A DNA stretch of 6,470 bases, from the NCBI GenBank assembly GCA_002450335.1, contig DJZB01000054.1, positions 7,274 through 13,743 of the forward strand. Direction: 5' to 3'. The first letter of the stretch is position 1. The number at the start of each line of letters is the position of its first letter. A program made the position numbers and the translations under genes. Positions 5,582-6,470 of this stretch are shown piece by piece. The notes under the pieces are model-generated. The model saw only the letters and a list, made by a program, of their open reading frames with translations, was not told the origin of the DNA and made no database searches. The DNA is from Rhodobiaceae bacterium UBA6963 (GTDB lineage: Bacteria > Pseudomonadota > Alphaproteobacteria > RS24).

Positions 5582-6469
5582 ATGTCCCAAGAAGGTGTTC
5601 GTCCATTTTCAGGACTGCGGAGCTTTCTATTCGTGCCGGGCAACCACCCAGACAAGTTGGCCAAGGTTTTTTCTTATGGTGCGGATGCGGTCATTCTTGA
5701 TCTTGAAGATGCATGTGCTGATGCCGATAAGGTAGACGCAAGACAAACTGTTATTGATGTTTTGAAAAAGCCGCGCACCGGCAAAGGTTATGTTCGGGTC
5801 AATGCAATAGATACACCCTATTGCTTCCGCGACATTGATACAGTTATCGGCCCATGGCTTGATGGTATTGTGTTGCCAAAGCTGGAAAACCCCGAAGAAC
5901 TTTTTGCCGTGGATTGGGCAATAACTGAATATGAAAAAGAGCGTGATCTGCCGCATGGCAGTATTGACCTTATGCCCATTATAGAAACGGCAAAGGGGAT
6001 GAAAAACCTTGAGGCCCTTTGCAAAAAGCCCGGCAGAATGAAGCGCTTCTCTTTTGGTGCAGGTGACTTTACCCGTGATGTTGGTATTAAGTGGAGTGCT
6101 GATGAAGGCGAGCTTTCCTATGTGCGTGGTCACATGATTTTAACAGCGCGTGATGCGGGTTTGGAGCCACCAATTGATACTGTTCATATTGACCTCAAAG
6201 ATGAAGACAGTTTTGAAGAGTCAGTCAAAACCGGCGTAAAATATGGCTTTCAAGGGAAATTGTGTATTCATCCAAAGCAGGTTCCTTCTGTTAATCAGGG
6301 GTACATGCCGGACGCAGCTGAGATTGATAAGGCAGAAAAAATCATTGCTGCCTTTGAGGCTGCTGAAGCATCCGGCTCAGCTTCCATTCAGGTCGATGGT
6401 TACTTTATTGATTATCCGATTGTCGAAAAAGCTTATGCCATTCGCCGGCTCGCTGAAACTTACAGCTAG
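5582..6469 (+). CDS. CitE-like CoA-ester lyase (HpcH/HpaI aldolase superfamily)
   Basis: The complete 295-residue protein is a TIM-barrel lyase of the citrate lyase beta/malyl-CoA lyase group, with stop at 6467-6469. It shows R13-S-F-L-F-V-P-G, D40-L-E-D-A (acidic active-site motif), V-R72-V-N (substrate/CoA-contacting Arg) and V-L-P-K at 97-100. Next are I-I-E135-T (Mg2+ ligand), F-G-A-G-D162-F-T-R-D-V-G (second Mg2+ ligand), K-L-C-I-H-P-K-Q at 226-233 and the C-terminal F-I-D-Y-P segment at 275-279, where the family places an Asp that completes the active site. Known members cleave or form malyl-CoA, methylmalyl-CoA, citramalyl-CoA or citryl substrates. It appears catalytically intact. A CitE subunit of true citrate lyase is unlikely, as no citDFX-type partners adjoin. 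Pairing with GntR suggests a stand-alone catabolic lyase acting after HyuAB (inference). Exact substrate is undetermined. Confidence 0.93.
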   Translation: MSQEGVRPFSGLRSFLFVPGNHPDKLAKVFSYGADAVILDLEDACADADKVDARQTVIDVLKKPRTGKGYVRVNAIDTPYCFRDIDTVIGPWLDGIVLPKLENPEELFAVDWAITEYEKERDLPHGSIDLMPIIETAKGMKNLEALCKKPGRMKRFSFGAGDFTRDVGIKWSADEGELSYVRGHMILTARDAGLEPPIDTVHIDLKDEDSFEESVKTGVKYGFQGKLCIHPKQVPSVNQGYMPDAAEIDKAEKIIAAFEAAEASGSASIQVDGYFIDYPIVEKAYAIRRLAETYS

Positions 6470-6470
6470 G

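Noticed and set aside
5627..6133. Minus-strand open frame of 168 codons antisense to the lyase
   Set aside because: Although long, it covers the conserved lyase motifs in reverse, and its translation shows no recognisable domain.
5582..6469. Beta subunit of a true citrate lyase complex
   Set aside because: No acyl-carrier, alpha-subunit or ligase genes adjoin, and stand-alone CitE-like lyases are common in catabolic loci.

Overview
The window looks like a piece of a proteobacterial chromosome, most likely alphaproteobacterial and of intermediate G+C by eye. That assignment is an impression from protein style and gene content; there is no rRNA or other phylogenetic marker. Five complete genes fill it almost completely, arranged as two divergent transcription units around one 113-bp control region (4735-4847).

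Leftward unit (minus strand): hyuA-like (4734 to 2662), hyuB-like (2642 to 765) and a divergent YciO/YrdC/Sua5-fold gene (699 to 16). The first two encode the ATPase and partner subunits of the hydantoinase/5-oxoprolinase family. Its members open lactam or hydantoin rings with ATP or, in the acetone/acetophenone carboxylase branch, carboxylate ketones. They are 19 bp apart. The third gene follows after 65 bp containing a perfect 10-bp-stem hairpin, and its translation leader closely resembles that of hyuA.

Rightward unit (plus strand): a GntR-family regulator of the HutC/UTRA type (4848 to 5579) and a CitE-like CoA-ester lyase of the HpcH/HpaI superfamily (5582 to 6469). The lyase ribosome-binding site lies in the last codons of the regulator, so the two are probably translationally coupled.

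How they may work together (inference): the regulator probably senses a small ligand through its UTRA domain and controls the divergent promoters. Three short palindromes lie in the shared region, and the best (4803-4815) falls between the -35 and -10 of the best leftward promoter candidate. HyuAB would use ATP to open or carboxylate a substrate, and the lyase would later split a 3-hydroxyacyl-CoA (malyl-, methylmalyl- or citramalyl-CoA-like). No CoA ligase, transporter or dehydrogenase is in the window, so the pathway is incomplete here and the substrate cannot be named.

The YciO/YrdC-like protein is the least expected member. Its family uses ATP, bicarbonate and an amino acid to make a carbamoyl adenylate, chemically close to carboxylation and to N-carbamoyl amino acids, yet its N-terminal signature differs from the housekeeping tRNA enzyme. 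It is the best candidate for undescribed biology. I see no mobile element, CRISPR array, tRNA or rRNA.
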